Below, piece after piece: positions 46,906 to 60,100 of a DNA stretch of 64,000 nucleotides. The notes under the pieces are model-generated. The model did no database searches and was not told the DNA's origin. It saw only the letters and a program-made list of their open reading frames with translations. The position numbers and the translations under genes were made by a program. Source of the stretch: Pseudisothecium myosuroides (Eukaryota; Streptophyta; Bryopsida; Hypnales; Lembophyllaceae); contig OX637292.1 in NCBI GenBank assembly GCA_951799445.1, positions 17,053,296 to 17,117,295 on the forward strand. Reading direction: 5' to 3'. The first letter of the stretch is position 1; each line of letters opens with the position of its first letter.

Positions 46906-48345
46906 GGTTAAATCATTGTTAAAAAAAAATTCAATGTTCTTTGATAATAGACAATGAAAGGATCCTTGAAAACATTTCAATACTAAGGACATGTCAATGA
47001 TTGAGATAACAATCCAAGAATTTTGTGAATTGATACGTAAATAAAAGATTCTAAAAAATCCGTCAATATAGAACTTGAACAATTGAGCAATGTTTAAGAT
47101 TTTTTGGTTTTCATTTATGATCCTACAACTTTAAGGACACAATTTTTATAAGTTGTTTAGAACTGTCACTCTAGATTTTTACAATTGCTAGCTTAGGGTG
47201 CATTTAGTACTATTGGAGAGCCTTTGGTAATGAATTTTGAATATAGTTCATTTCACCCCATTTCATCTTGTATAGAATTTTTTGATTCTCAAAAATTCTT
47301 ATCACTTAAATTTATTAGAAATAGGAAAATAGACAATAAAAACCAAATTAAGCCATTAAGCACATATTAGGGTCTAAAGTGGATGGATGTGCTTTTGGTA
47401 CATTAAAGAATCTCTACAAAAAGAGGTATATATGTTTGCGCGGTTTCATTAAATTGAATCAAGAAATTTCAAATATTTTATTATAAATAATTTTTAAAAT
47501 AATTATTAAAGGGATTTAATTCCTAATGGTTTGCGCAACCCCAAAGTCAATGTGTAGTAGTCAACCATTATTATAACTTTGAAAATCAATATTTTGGATA
47601 TTTTATTTACACTAAGACAATGAAGGTTGTCAAGTTTTGATTCTACTCCATCTTAAAATCTTGAAAAATTTCAAGAATTGAAATAGTTATTGCAATTGCA
47701 AGCTCAATGTGTTAAAATCCAAATTACAAAATATTGTGTGTTTTTCATTTGTATTTTCTTCTTTAAATTTACACAAATTAAATTAAAAAATTATTATCAT
47801 CATTCTAAAAATCATGTACAGTAAAAAAAAATAATCTGTGTTTTTCAATAAAAATTCTACAAAAGATGAAAATCAATAGAAAATACATTTTTTACAAGTA
47901 AAAGGTATTAAATTGTTATGTATCAATTTTATGAGGATAAATTTAGCTTAATAGTAGAATTTGATCTAAAAGTCATTGACAAAGGTGCTTAGGTTGTCAA
48001 TAATAAAATAATTAATTGACAAATTTTCACACTAATCTCCATTGCTACTTGTGCCTTTTGAAAACAATTCAAATTAATTGAAATTTTTTTATTTTTTTAT
48101 TTTTTTATTTTAAATTTTTGCAACAAAATTAGAAGAATGACAATATTTCACAAAACTAATTGATCATTTTTTGCTACAAAATTATAACAATCACAATATT
48201 TCACAAAATTAATTGAAATTTTTTTTATTAATAGACAATCCATAAAAATCTTGTAATGAAAATATAATATTAATATTTGTATACAATCTAAAAGGCTAAA
48301 TTTAAGTTAGACAAGATGTTTGACCATTTTACAATGGATTTTTTT

Positions 48346-49611
48346 TTTAGGGATTAAAACCAAAGCCAAGGGTATTTGTTGTGACAAAGAGGCATGCAAA
48401 ACTTAAGCTCAAGTTAAATTATAAGGTAAATGGTTGTTTTTTATGGCCCTAATCTAAAGACATTGTGATTTGTATAGTAGTTTCCAAGATCATGGTGAAT
48501 GAAATTGGGAAAAAATGCTCCACAGAGCCTTAGACTCATTTTATCTATCTTTTCATCTATACATGGGTTTTGAATTTATGTATAAATTTATTCAAATTTT
48601 AAAATCTTTCAAATTATTAATTTTAAATGAAAAGTAAAAGCCATATGTATAATTTAAATGTGTGCAAGTTATTACAAATTTATAGAACTATAAACTAAAA
48701 TCTTAAAAAGAAAATTTAAATAAAAAATTAAAGATAACTTGACTTCTAGCATAGAAGAGTTTATGATATATGATTCAAAAATTCAAAAATTTGCTTAGAA
48801 ATTATGTTTGCCAAAGAGTGGTAATATAGTACGTCTACAAAACATTAGTGTTGATAAACTTGCCATGGCAAAATGAAATGTTGAAGAATGAAGTTTTATT
48901 TATATAATTCTCAAATTCTATAGAATCAATTTTTGAAGTTTGAAATGAATATGAAATAATCCTCAATTCTTTTCATGTTTAAACAATGCTCAATAAGTCA
49001 CTATGTACCGCAAATATAACTCAACGTAACATTCATTATAATCATATTTCTCAAAAATCATGAGTTTATAAACAATTCTTCAGTGACTCACTTTATTTTA
49101 ATATATTCTTCACACTTCTTACAAAAACAATTTCATATAAAACATACCTTCAATCTACTTACACTCCTATGCATTATTTTATTTGCAAAGATTCCAACTA
49201 TATGAATGATGAGTCACCTTAAGATGAAAAGATAAATCAATCATATTAGAAATAAATCTGCCTTATTCATAATGTCATATTTTCTTTCAATATCACACTA
49301 CTAGAAAAGGAGGCCCATTTTCACATAGATTGTGTTAATTTATGTTCATTTCAACAAATATTTCTATTAAAACGGCACATTTGTCAATTTTCTTTGGACA
49401 GTTGATTTATAAAATGATTTGAAGGTATTAGAATTTAAATTTATAATTTTAGGAGACTTGTCTTATAAAATTTGAATTATTAAAATAATAATAACATTTA
49501 TATTTTGAATATTATAATTATAGATCTATTACAAAAAATATTATAAAATACTTGGCAATATTTAAGGTGTAATTAATTATGGAAGGAATTTCAAGTTTAG
49601 GTCCTAAATTA

Positions 49612-49699
<88 letters not shown>

Positions 49700-51264
49700 T
49701 TATAGTAATTATAAATCAAACCATACAGTTGTAATGCATAATTCAAAATTGACAATTTTTGTTTATAAACAAAGGGCCATAGTAACCCAAGGGGGTGACT
49801 TAGAAAACTTTAGTATGTTACGTGTGGCCAAAGATATGGTACATTTTATTCATTGCTCCTAAATTTTTGAATTTTTTTTAGATAATATATTATAGAAAAA
49901 ATAGGTGAATTAAAATTATAATAAATATATGGATATAAATAATGTGGCCAATTTGGGTTTTTTAGATCTGATGTACCATGAAGTAAAAGTATCCTAGGCT
50001 AACGCTATGAGTAAGGTCTGTATTCCCGCCAAGTACTATACTAATGTACCATGAAGTAAAAGTATCATGGGTTGGGACTATGAGTAGGGTCATATTTTAA
50101 GATCATGTCTTTGACTTTATGCTTAAATGATTCAATGTCATGTGAAGATTGTAGTGCAAATGAAGATTGTATTATATGTTGCATTCTAGTTGATTTGCTA
50201 TTCTGTCTTGGTGTTTTGTATTGTTTGGATGCAAGAATCACATTCATTATAGATACAAAGATAGAAACACCCAAAAACATCTTTGTTTACATTCTTGTAT
50301 CCTAGAGTACCACTAAATGCGTCCCTAGACTTTTGTTAATGTGTCCTTCAAATGCTTAACTCTGATTCGCTAATGCATTTGAAGGACACATAGTTAACTC
50401 TGATTTGTTGACTATTATTTTTTGCAGACTTTGATTCCGGGTCCACCTATGTATTAGTTTTAGTGGTCTAGGAAGCCGGCACTTTGAAAAATCATAGAAA
50501 TTACATACGACATCCAAAAAATCTAAGTTTTATTTAATATTCATGATTTTCACTTGGTAATACTACAAAAATATTATTTTTAGTAAAAGATGCCTCTAAC
50601 TATGCTGAATTGTTTATATTGACAATTTTGGGTGTTGCCACCTTTTAATATGTTTTGAATTCCTATGCAATGGCATCTACATTTGATAACCTCTTTGTGT
50701 CTACAACCTTCATTTGTAGCTCAATTTGTTAAGTGTTTAGTAATGTTCTATAAAATCATTGGTATTACGTATTTTGTGATATTTTGTTACCTATACGGTA
50801 TAGTTTTGTTACATATAGGGTGTTTCCAATTCAAGATCCTTTAATTATAATGAAGCAATTGTATGAAAAAATTGTCCTATCTTTCAAATTTAAAGTAAGT
50901 GTATGGTATTTAAAATGATGAAAAATTAGAAAATTAGGTAATGATATGGTCTATTTAATTAGTCCCCTCTATTATACCCCCATAAATAATATCCCTCGGT
51001 TACACATGATATACAAATCCCCTTAAGAGTCACCCCCTTCGTGCATAGTAAGCAATGGGCCATTAGTTTTTAGACAAATTCTTTGTGCACTTTTGTGATC
51101 ACTCTTGTCAATATTATTAGAATTTCAATTTTTCAATTTTAAATCATTTAAAATGTGTTTAGCATTGGACTGATTTTTAAATTTATAAATACACCAAAAG
51201 TATATTAAAATTTCAGTTTGTCAAAACAAATTATCTTGAAGACATAGAATTTATAACCTCTCAT
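48346..51264. other. AT-rich stretch without a clear gene
   Basis: Contents: a lone CACTA-type terminus (CACTACTAGAAAAGG) at 49296; an AT dinucleotide run at 49617-49697; a roughly 72-bp direct duplication (49971-50040 and 50043-50110, ATGTACCATGAAGTAAAAGT); and a hairpin at 50340-50393 with stem GTGTCCTTCAAATGC. Nothing else recognised. Confidence 0.45.
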
Positions 51265-51268
51265 TTAA

Positions 51269-51825
51269 TTCCTAAAGGACCATGGATCGGTATAGATTCC
51301 CAAAATCATAAAGTTCTATTATAAAATGTAATTTAGAATACTATTTTATTGATGACTCTCAAACAACATTTGTAAAATATGATTAATAGATCACATCCGT
51401 ACAATTAGATCAACAAATACACAAACGAATATTTACAATGAAATGTGAAGATAGGAATTGAAAATTCCTTCTAAAATCAATTGTAGAGTGAATATTTATG
51501 ATTTTTACAAGAATTAGTTCAAAATGTTAAGTTCTAATCATAGTGATTTTTGAAGGTTTTTATTTTATTTTTTGATTCAAGTCATTTTTGAAGGGTCAAT
51601 TTTTGAACTGAAAAAGTTAATTTTGAGGCTAAACCTACAAATACCCTTTGAATTGTAGAATATTTGCAAAGCAAAATATTAATAATCTATACCATACAAA
51701 TGTTACAGAACTAAGACAAGAATCTTCAAAAAAAAATGTGATGGATAAAAAATGCATTTTTGTGACTTTAGGAGGTATTTATGTTCATTCATTGTGCAAA
51801 ATATGCACTCATGGTCCTTCAGGGG
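51269..51825. mobile_element. M-family element, short diverged copy
   Basis: 557 bp, TTCCTAAAGGACCATGG to CATGGTCCTTCAGGGG, flanked by TTAA (51265-51268, 51826-51829). The interior has no clear match to copy 1. The 82-codon frame near its right end overlaps the terminus and is not a gene. Confidence 0.65.
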
Positions 51826-51829
51826 TTAA

Positions 51830-52355
51830 TAGTACATTGACTAAAGAATGCAAATACTTCGAGGGTAAAATGTGCACAATTTTATATCTATATTAGGATT
51901 TTCATCACGAATTCTACCTAAAGATTTTCACTCCAATCTAAATCATAAAAAAAATCTAACATAGGAAAACAATGAATATTCTATAAATACTAATCTAAGG
52001 AAATTCAACCATGTAAAATTAGAAATACAAGACATCATAATTTTATTCCAATATTTTTCTTTCAAATAAATTTAGAATTTATAAATTTATTTACAACCTA
52101 ATTTTTTAAGCCTTCTAAATTTTGAAGTATGTTGAAGCTGTGCGATAATGTATTGGTCTTTTAATAAATGACTCACTTAAATTGTTGAAATTTATTTTCT
52201 TTCAAATTTTCAATTATGTTCAATAAATGATCACAACAACAAAAGATTGTATGCAATTGAAGCATGCAATTGAACTTAACATTAGCTCTAAGTGCCAACA
52301 CACTACTAAAATCCAATAGATTATGTCAAATTAAATAATATCTCAATTAAGCACC

Positions 52356-52404
<49 letters not shown>

Positions 52405-52672
52405 AAATCATGCTCTCTACAAGTAATGCTTGATTGTCACTTCTTCAAAACTGGGCTATAACTAGAAAATAATAGGTCTTTTTTTTGTTCTTATTCAATA
52501 AACTACATTCTAACTAATAGATAGTGTAGGATAGAGAAGTAGAGCCCTATCTATAAATAAATTATTAACATTGGAATTTGCTTGAAGCCTTTGACTTTAG
52601 ACCCCACAAGAAATTAATAAATGCTTAGAATTTAATTGGTGTGGAGTACTAAAAATTGTGTGTGTGTGTATT

Positions 52673-52708
<36 letters not shown>

Positions 52709-53260
52709 TTATTGTTGTAGTAGTTGCCTACAATATTTGTAAATAAAATTCTCACACTTCAAATTAAGATTTACAAAAAAATTATGAATAGCGACTTAAC
52801 TATGGGGAATGCACTATTGGATTTTGTAATTGTAATGCAATTGGGACTAAAGAATTCTCTAAGTGTGTAATGATGTAGAGAGAGATAGTGCCATAGTCAG
52901 TCTTGGAATTTTTTTTTTCGTGCAACATTTAAATGGATGAGAGAAGCAATCATTGATTGTTTCTTAGTGAATATCTTGGCAACGAATGTGCATTTTTGTT
53001 GAGTCAGACTCCAAAGGTAGAAACATTGTTGCATTATAAGCACCAAAATCAAAATTAGGGCAATAACATCCTTGAAAACTACATTAACTGCATTTAATAG
53101 TTGCAACACTCCAAATCCTATATGAGAATTGCATGCTAATTTTGAAAGTAAATATATACCACCTTAGTTTCAAAATTTGTGTGTGAATGCTTTAATCATC
53201 ATTGAATGTAACTTCAAACCCTTACATCTTTTAACTTACCGAGAATAATGTTACACGCAT
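51830..53260. other. AT-rich stretch with microsatellites
   Basis: No gene seen. AT run at 52357-52397; compound TG/TA/CA microsatellite at 52657-52708. Confidence 0.5.
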
Positions 53261-53264
53261 TTAA

Positions 53265-53986
53265 AGGTTGTTGCAAGAAAGATTTGCTGTTTTTGTTCTA
53301 CTTTGGCTATTTTCAGTCATATTTTTGGGAGTATTATAAAAATAGAAAAAGAATTTCTTTAAAATATTTAAGATATGAGCAATGTATACATCTAAAAGAA
53401 GAAGATATCTTATGAAGGAAAAGCAAAAAAAAAATTCTCTAAGTAGGAGAATTAGAAAAGTGCAAAAATTGCAAGAAAATAGTTAGTTTGACGTTTTAAT
53501 TCGTAGAAAATAGGAAAAAAAAATTTAAAATTGTCCATTAGGAAAGACTTCATATTAAAGAGATTTCACCAAAAGAATGATCTTAAAACCATTTTCAGTG
53601 TTTAGAATTGCGTGCACAAGGGAGCCCTATTTGCATGAACGTAGAGTCATGAAATAAAATATATATACATTTTCCTTGATAGAAATATGACTTTCTACTA
53701 TGAAAATAGATTATAGAAATTTCAACTCTAAATCATTAAATTTGGGGACTTTACAGTATTAAAATCCCTTAAAACTAAAAAATGACAAGTTAATTAAATT
53801 GATTATTAAAATATAAAATGATTTTCTTAATTATTGAAAAACATGAGATACGACTACACTTGAGATAGACATCTCTAATAAAAATTTCAACTTCATGCGA
53901 GTCATGCTTCAAAAATTATCGCAAAGGAAAGCTTTGGCACTCCCTTTGTGACAAAGTTCCACTACTGTTGTTTCTTGCAATGGCCC
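53265..53986. mobile_element. E-family element, copy 4
   Basis: 722 bp, AGGTTGTTGCAAGAAA to TTTCTTGCAATGGCCC, flanked by TTAA (53261-53264, 53987-53990). Internal order matches copies 1 and 3. Confidence 0.7.
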
Positions 53987-54424
53987 TTAACAAGTTGTGC
54001 GTAGGTAAGCCGTTGGATAAAAGCACTTCCTTCAGTTGGACCTCAAAACCTCAAATAAGACTAGGTATTTGAAAAGAAACTTTTGATATTCCAATAGTTA
54101 TGCAGTTCTCCAATATTAAACTTTAGTTTAGTATAATAGACAGTGCACCAAGGTGCAAACTAAAACTGCAATATATTCACAGAGTTGCTAGAGTTATTTC
54201 CAACTCAAAGGTAAGAAATCAACATTGTACAACTTTGACCTTGATCTCTGTGTAGAAAAGGGCTTGTAGTGTCTTCGCCGGTAAAGTAAAGTTTACTCAA
54301 AGGTTTCTAGGTGTGTAGCTTGCCAAATTTTGTTAACAAATACCTTGCCTTCAGTGAGACATTGGGAGAAGTACTTCTAAACAACGTCCTAGATTCAACC
54401 CTAGATTTCAAACTTATAAATATC

Positions 54425-54978
54425 CATGTATGTCTCATCTTTTTGTGAACATGAAGTAGCTTGCTGAATTTTCAAATAGGTAAAGAGTGAATTGACTAAC
54501 TCAACCTATCAAAATAAAACATTGCTCCAAGCCCACACTTACCTTGATTGGTTGCACGTTGAATTGTTCATAAAAAATTTCCATTTTAGAAAGATTGGGC
54601 ATGCAACATTCCAACATTTTGAACTCTCTTTGGTGTAAACATTCAAATGGTTTTTGAGATTTTTTTGAAAAGAAAAGATATGTATGTAAATGTTTCCTAC
54701 ATATCTCTACAACCACTTTTGAAAAGTCATGACCAATTGTTTTCAATAAATTAATATATAAATGATGAAAATTGACTTTAAGAATTCACCAAAAATAGAA
54801 TCTAGGTTTTTTGAAATCAAAACTTGATATACTTGATTGAAATTGTACAAGAATTTAATGACAATTATGCATGCCAATAAATGCTAATTATATTCCACAT
54901 TACGCAAAATTCTTTGAATGGTACAAATAGGCTCAATTTTTGTTGAATGTGGGCAACCCAAACCTTTTCCAAGAGTGT
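54425..54978. repeat. Repeat H, copy 2
   Basis: Counterpart of 23675-24240; minus-strand frame 54501-54746 with EICRKHL, HQREFK and QPIK followed by GTAAGT. My hand comparison suggests roughly three-quarters DNA identity; not computed. Confidence 0.55.
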
Positions 54979-55029
54979 ACTATATAGTAGGGTACCAATC
55001 AAAATGGCGTTTTTGCATTCCCGGGGAAA

Positions 55030-55532
55030 GAAAATTCAGTGCTGCCAACTTTGGCACCTTCCCGAGGGCTGAAAAATTGATTTTTTTTAATGAAATTTTT
55101 GGCACAGGAACATCTTTATGTTAATAACATGTGTACCAAATTTCAAGGTCAAAAGTTTCACCAAAAAAAAGTTTTTGAAAATCTACCAACATGTGTAGCA
55201 GTGCAAAAATTTTCACTGCTGTCAACTTTGACACCCTCTCGAGGGTTAAAATATATATTTTTTACCATGAAATTTTTGGCATGAGATTATCTCTATGTTG
55301 ATAATATATATGTCAAATTTCAAGGTCAAAAGATTAACACAAAAAAAGATATTTAAAATCTACCAACATGTGTAGTTGTGAGAAACAATTTCACTACTAC
55401 CAACTTTGACACTCTCCCAAGGGTTGAAAAATTGTTTATTCACCATGAAATTTTTATTATGAAATCATCTCTTTGTTAATAACACGTATGCCAAATTTCA
55501 AGGTCAAAAAATTCACATAAAAAAAGATATGC
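55030..55532. repeat. Tandem array, three units of about 175 bp
   Basis: Each unit contains CACTGCTGTCAACTTTG, CATGAAATTTTTGGC and CAAATTTCAAGGTCAAAA. The last unit is cut short beside the F element that starts at 55541. Confidence 0.75.
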
Positions 55533-55540
55533 TAATTCTA

Positions 55541-55991
55541 AGGTAACTACACCTAAAATGGACCGCTCCTGAATGTCGACCCCTATTTTTGAACTAAAAA
55601 TGAATGGGGAGGAAACCGAAAATGGTGCACAGTGAAGGACAAGTGTAAGAGCCCATTTTGACTAGTGTGCAGCTCTATTAATAGAACTGTAGAGGTGGCA
55701 ACCTCCCAAGTGGTCCATTTTGAATACACTTTTTGTTCATTTAACTTCTTGTCTTTGACAGTTCTTCATATGCATCAAATTGATTTTGGCATCACCTAGG
55801 TGACACTTTTAACACCCTACACCTTGTATCTTTGAAAATTTGTAACTAATTCACAATGCATCCAAAAATTATGAAACCACTTGCATTTTGATTCATAGTC
55901 CTTCACGTATATTCAAAAATTGTTGTTCATTTTTTAGAGCATACAGATCATGCTGCACAGCTCAACTGTGCGATTTTGGGTGTAGTTACCT
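55541..55991. mobile_element. F-family element, copy 3
   Basis: 451 bp, AGGTAACTACACC to GGTGTAGTTACCT, flanked by TA (55539-55540, 55992-55993). It shares the internal ATGAAACCACTTG with the other F copies. Confidence 0.7.
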
Positions 55992-55993
55992 TA

Positions 55994-57447
55994 TTTGACA
56001 ATTATAGCAGTACGGCTATGTCTACAGACAAAGAGTTGGCCACAAGGCACAAGGCCACAATCACACTTGTCACATTTCCAGGTCTGGGGTTTGGAGTTTA
56101 GGGCAAAGCGACGAAATGGGCTAATTGGACAGTGGACACTAGACAGCCTTTCTAGAAAGCAAAATTCCTCTTCAGAAGGATTCGTGTAGCATTCCAGCAA
56201 TAAAATCACTTATTCTCAGGCGTGTGTACTTTACGAGCGTTAGAATGGAGAATCGCGAATTCTCTTCTGCAGTATACACAGGCAACCCAACATGTCTCCT
56301 GTTCAAGATGTCTCAAACCCTAAAACGTTTCAGCGGAGCTTCCCGATTCTACATCTGTGCCCATCAAGAAATAGTTCTCGGGACTCACCGACGAATCTTT
56401 TAGCTGAGCACGAGAGGAATTCCAATCCCCAGTACATGTGAGAAATTCAAATGCCTTAAATCGATCTCTCCCAATATTTGCTTTTGCCTGTTCGCCAAAC
56501 GGCAGCATCCACAATTGTCCAGCAAGCCAAGCGCTCTTAGACTTACATCGTCAATGTAGACATTCTGATGCTCATTGTCGTGGAAAAGCTTGCTGTGCAG
56601 GTTCCACTCGTGGCCTTTGGCAAAGTCATCGTCCAAGGAAGCTCCCATTCTCCGACGATCAACAACCAAAACCTAATTCCTTGGTTTTTGAATCCACGAA
56701 GGCGACCCGAGAACAGAGCTACAATTCACGCTGAGATAACTTCTTGCGCCGCTAAGCATGACAAATCAAACCAGAGGCCACAGCTAGTCTCGAACACCGA
56801 TAAGGGTGGACTTCCATGCAGACTCGGAATAGGAAAACAACAGAAGATTTCTAGAATTGGAAAGGTTTTCTTCGAGTCTAGAGATGTTTGGAGAGAGAAA
56901 CTCCAACCATTTCTAGATGGTCGGTCTACTGATGGAGTGTGTTCATTCAATTCTTGAGATCATTCACATCCTCCGTATGGCAATCGGTGAAGTGGAGGTG
57001 CCAGGTTCGCTCCTCCTGTCGCCGGGCTTGGCTCATACTGGAATCCGATTCCACGCAGTCATCACAGCCTGCGCCTTGGTGATGGTGCCCACCTGTCCTC
57101 CACCAAAAACAAGACGAATCTCTCCTCGCATCCCGAAGATTGTAGCACCACAATCAATCAGTCCTTGTTAGAGAAGGAAATCCTAAAATGAACAGAACCT
57201 CCAGTTTCTCAGTCGCGGGAGGCAGCGTTGACGCGAGCACACGGTCAGCAGGGTAGGCTGCTCGTCAAGAGATTTATTTGCCCTGGAAATGCTAACAGCT
57301 CAACGCAGGTCTGCCCGAGGTGACCTTCATCTTGAAGTGCGAATGAGTGATCCTCATTGCAAGATGTCCATCTTTCAAACCATTCACTATTTTCACGGTC
57401 TGTATATTTAGTGCAATAGTAGACATCGTGCGCTCCAGTCTCCATAT
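55994..57447 (-). pseudogene. Gene-like low-copy stretch, unrecognised
   Basis: GC-richer than its surroundings, between an F and an M element. On the minus strand, 56646-56544 reads MGASLDDDFAKGHEWNLHSK and ends IDD before a GTAAGT donor. 56514-56386 reads QAKANIGRDRFKAFEFLTC and runs to KDSS before a GTGAGT donor. 57445-57245 is open for 66 codons from METGAHDVYY. These pieces could be exons of one minus-strand gene. However, a 59-bp gap between the first two is too short for a plant intron and they are in different frames, which suggests a frameshifted relic. I recognise no family. Confidence 0.25.
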
Positions 57448-57451
57448 TTAA

Positions 57452-58192
57452 CCCCTAAAGGACCAAGCTACGTTTTTTGGCAACATAGCAATTTTGGGCA
57501 GCTCACTACAAATGGAATTTTTATTTTTTTTCTTTGAAAATTTTACACAATGTGTGCCCAAGGAGTAGCTTTAAGGCCCAACAATTTTCATAACTTTTGA
57601 CTTCATGGTTAAAAATTTATTGCATGATATGTGATTTTCATTGCTCGGCGGGCAGCCCGGGCAGCTCAAAAAACTTCTTTAAAAATCACTTTTAAAAAAA
57701 ATAAAAATTTGAAATTGGTTCTTTAGGTTTATATCTACGTGGGAAGCTTTGAATCATTCCATTTGGATTAACAAGTCAAAAGTTATGAGGAGTTTTAGTT
57801 TGCGGGTAGGTATGGCTTTCAAAGACTCTATACCTACCCGCAAACTAAAACTCCTCATAACTCTTGACTTGTTAATCCAAATGGAATGATTCAAAGCTTC
57901 CCACGTAGATATAAACCTAAAGAACCAATTTCAAATTTTTATTTTTTCTAAAAGTGATTTTTAAAGAATTTTTTTGAGCTGCCCGGGCTGCCCGCCGAGT
58001 AATGAAAATCACATATCATGCAATAAATTTTTAACCATGAAGTCAAAAGTTATGAAAATTGTTGGGTCTTAAAGCTACTCCTTAGGCACACGTTGTGTAA
58101 AATTTTCAAAGAAAAATAAATAAAAACTCCATTTGTAGTGAGCTGCCCAAAATTGCTATATTGCCAAAAAACGCAGCTTGGTACTTCAGGGG
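57452..58192. mobile_element. M-family snap-back element
   Basis: 741 bp flanked by TTAA (57448-57451, 58193-58196). It is one long palindrome centred near 57822, with both arms derived from the same half of an M element. The arm text (TTGGCAACATAG, AATTTTGGGCAG) matches the right half of the element at 18652-19576. No coding capacity. Confidence 0.8.
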
Positions 58193-58699
58193 TTAAAAAA
58201 AATTCAATGACCTTAGATGTCCATCAAAATTCGAAGCGCATTTTGATGGTAGGCCCTGCCCGTCCTGGTCAACAGCCTTGAATTGGTAGTCAAAGATTAT
58301 AATCTCAGAATCGGTGAAGCAATTCGAGGTATAACTTGTCCTCACGCAATGCAGTGAAGCACTATGTGAAGATCATACGGTTGATTTTTGTTCTTCACTC
58401 TTGTTGCATTGAACAGAGGACCTCGAAAATGACCTCTTCTTCGCACTGGTTCCATGCTTCTCCATGATTACGTTAACTAAAGGATTAATTGATTTTTAAA
58501 TATTTTTTTTGAATATATATATTTTTAAATATTATTTAAATATTTTTAACAATTTAAAATATATACATTTTTTTAAATTATTTAAAAAATTATTAAAAAA
58601 TTATTATTTTATTCTGATAGCAAGGGGCTAGTTCCCAACAACGGGAACAACCTTGAAACAATCTTCCGGAGGCTCAAATCTCTTCTAATGCATATGAAT
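58193..58699. other. Spacer with L-family element
   Basis: No gene seen in 58197-58405; the L element at 58408-58689 fills the rest. Confidence 0.4.
58408..58689. mobile_element. L-family element, copy 3
   Basis: 282 bp from ATTGAACAGAGGACC to GGAGGCTCAAATCTCTTCTA plus AT, flanked by GC (58406-58407, 58690-58691). The right half matches the copy at 14520-14791 closely; the left end is diverged. Confidence 0.55.
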
Positions 58700-58820
58700 T
58701 AAAATGCAAGGTCCTTGCCTGAGAGATATCAGATTGTCATCCACAGTTAAAAGAAACAAATTCCAGCCAAGAAGGTACATGCACCGATAATTGCCATTGA
58801 TTGCAATTGAGTATACTTAC

Positions 58821-59068
58821 TATTAAGAAACATCTTATCTTAGTTCGCTCTCCAGTTGTAATTTATTATAATTAACTGTAGTTATAAAGACATCCAATTG
58901 TAGATGAGAATCCCTTGAACCAATAGAAGAGAAGGACTACTCATCTTCTCTCCTTGGTATATATATTCAATACCTCCTTTGGAATTATACTTCTTTCTTC
59001 TTACGTACTTTGGTTTTACAACATTTTGTAGTTTGGTTTTATTTCCTATTCTCAACATGTTATCAACA
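58821..59068 (+). repeat. Copia 5' LTR
   Basis: 248 bp ending TATCAACA; starts TATTAAG where the 3' LTR has TGTTAAG. By hand count it differs from the 3' LTR at about 13 positions. A TATATATAT box lies near 58956. Confidence 0.85.
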
Positions 59069-59408
59069 TACTTTTTGATCATTTTTATCTTGAGCTTTAT
59101 ATTTGCAATTCTGATTTAGTATTTTTTTTTGAGGGAGGTTATCAATATTTTTGTTTTATGTTTCTTAAGATTAGAAATTTTTATTTATTTTTATTTTATA
59201 TATATATTTAGGGAGATTTATTTTTTGCTCCTTTTTTCCGGAGTTCTTTGTGTCTTCCCTTCTCCTCGTCGTTGCTTCCTTTGACTGCTTCTTCTTCTAG
59301 CTGCCCCAGTGCCGCCTTCCTTTACATCTCCTCACTTCCTCACTTTGGAAGTTGCGATTTTAATTTTCAATTTCTCCTCTCTATAAGTTATCTTTTATTT
59401 CTCCATCA

Positions 59409-59827
59409 TGAGTACTTTAAACTTTTTTGTTGCTCCATCTGTAGCAATTCCTGTCGCTAATACTAACATTGAGCCACCAAGGCTTCAACGTCTTTTCTTT
59501 GTACAACTAGCAACTAATGGAATAAGTATTTATTATAGGCAAAAAATGCAAAAGCACATATATTTGTGAAGCAGTTATTGCAGTCTATCACTTTGATTAA
59601 CTTCCAACTATAAGTACTTCAGTTTCCTCCACCACTTCTTACAAAGCATTGCTTTTGCTTTGTTGTCATCTTGTTCCTTCTTTGCAGCTGCAATATTTGG
59701 AACTCAAAAACCCAAATGAGCTTTGGTACAAGTTCAAAGCTCATTCTGATCACCAAAAAATCATTTTCATTCCTAGAATCCTTAGTAAGTGGACTCATTT
59801 ACAAGTGTTGGATATTCCAACACTTGC
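59409..59827 (+). pseudogene. Copia gag, N-terminal part
   Basis: Begins MSTLNFFVAP and, after a shift, continues ELWYKFKAHSDHQKIIFIPR and KWTHLQVLD, which is the DHQK....WTHLR region of copia gag (UBN2-type). Stops and a frameshift disable it; an L element ends this part. Confidence 0.7.
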
Positions 59828-60098
59828 ATTAGAAGAAATTTAAGGCCTTCAGAGGGCCGTTTTAGGATTCTTCCCTTGTTTAGAATCAATAGTAATGTTG
59901 TCAGAATTTTTTTTTCAAAAAAATAAAATAATAATAATAATAATAATCCAAAAGTGATTTTTTTTAAATTAAAAAAATAAATCTAAAATCTAATGTAGCA
60001 CTCTCTCGACCACGTCAGACTGTGCATATGGTAGAGTTCCCAGGCTGGGAACGCCCTGGGAACTCGCAATCTTCTAATGGCCTCAAATCTCTTCTACT
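59828..60098. mobile_element. L-family element, copy 2, nested in copia gag
   Basis: 271 bp, ATTAGAAGAAATTTAAGGCC to GGCCTCAAATCTCTTCTACT, with GC before and GT after. Removing it brings PTLA and SFNNELYCIISQL into one gag frame. Confidence 0.7.
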
Positions 60099-60100
60099 GT

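Larger units (their letters stand above)
42470..48345. repeat. Dispersed repeat R, copy 2
   Basis: Colinear with copy 1 (3226-5835 plus 16213-18647) and continuous across the point where copy 1 holds 10.4 kb of LTR-like DNA. It carries its own insertions: part of an M element (43276-43984) and a D array (44392-46905). Confidence 0.75.

Noticed and set aside
49296..49310. Complete CACTA element
   Set aside because: Only one terminus is seen; no inverted CTAGTAGTG end or 3-bp duplication found downstream.
49617..49697. AT run as a functional element
   Set aside because: Plain dinucleotide microsatellite with no other structure.
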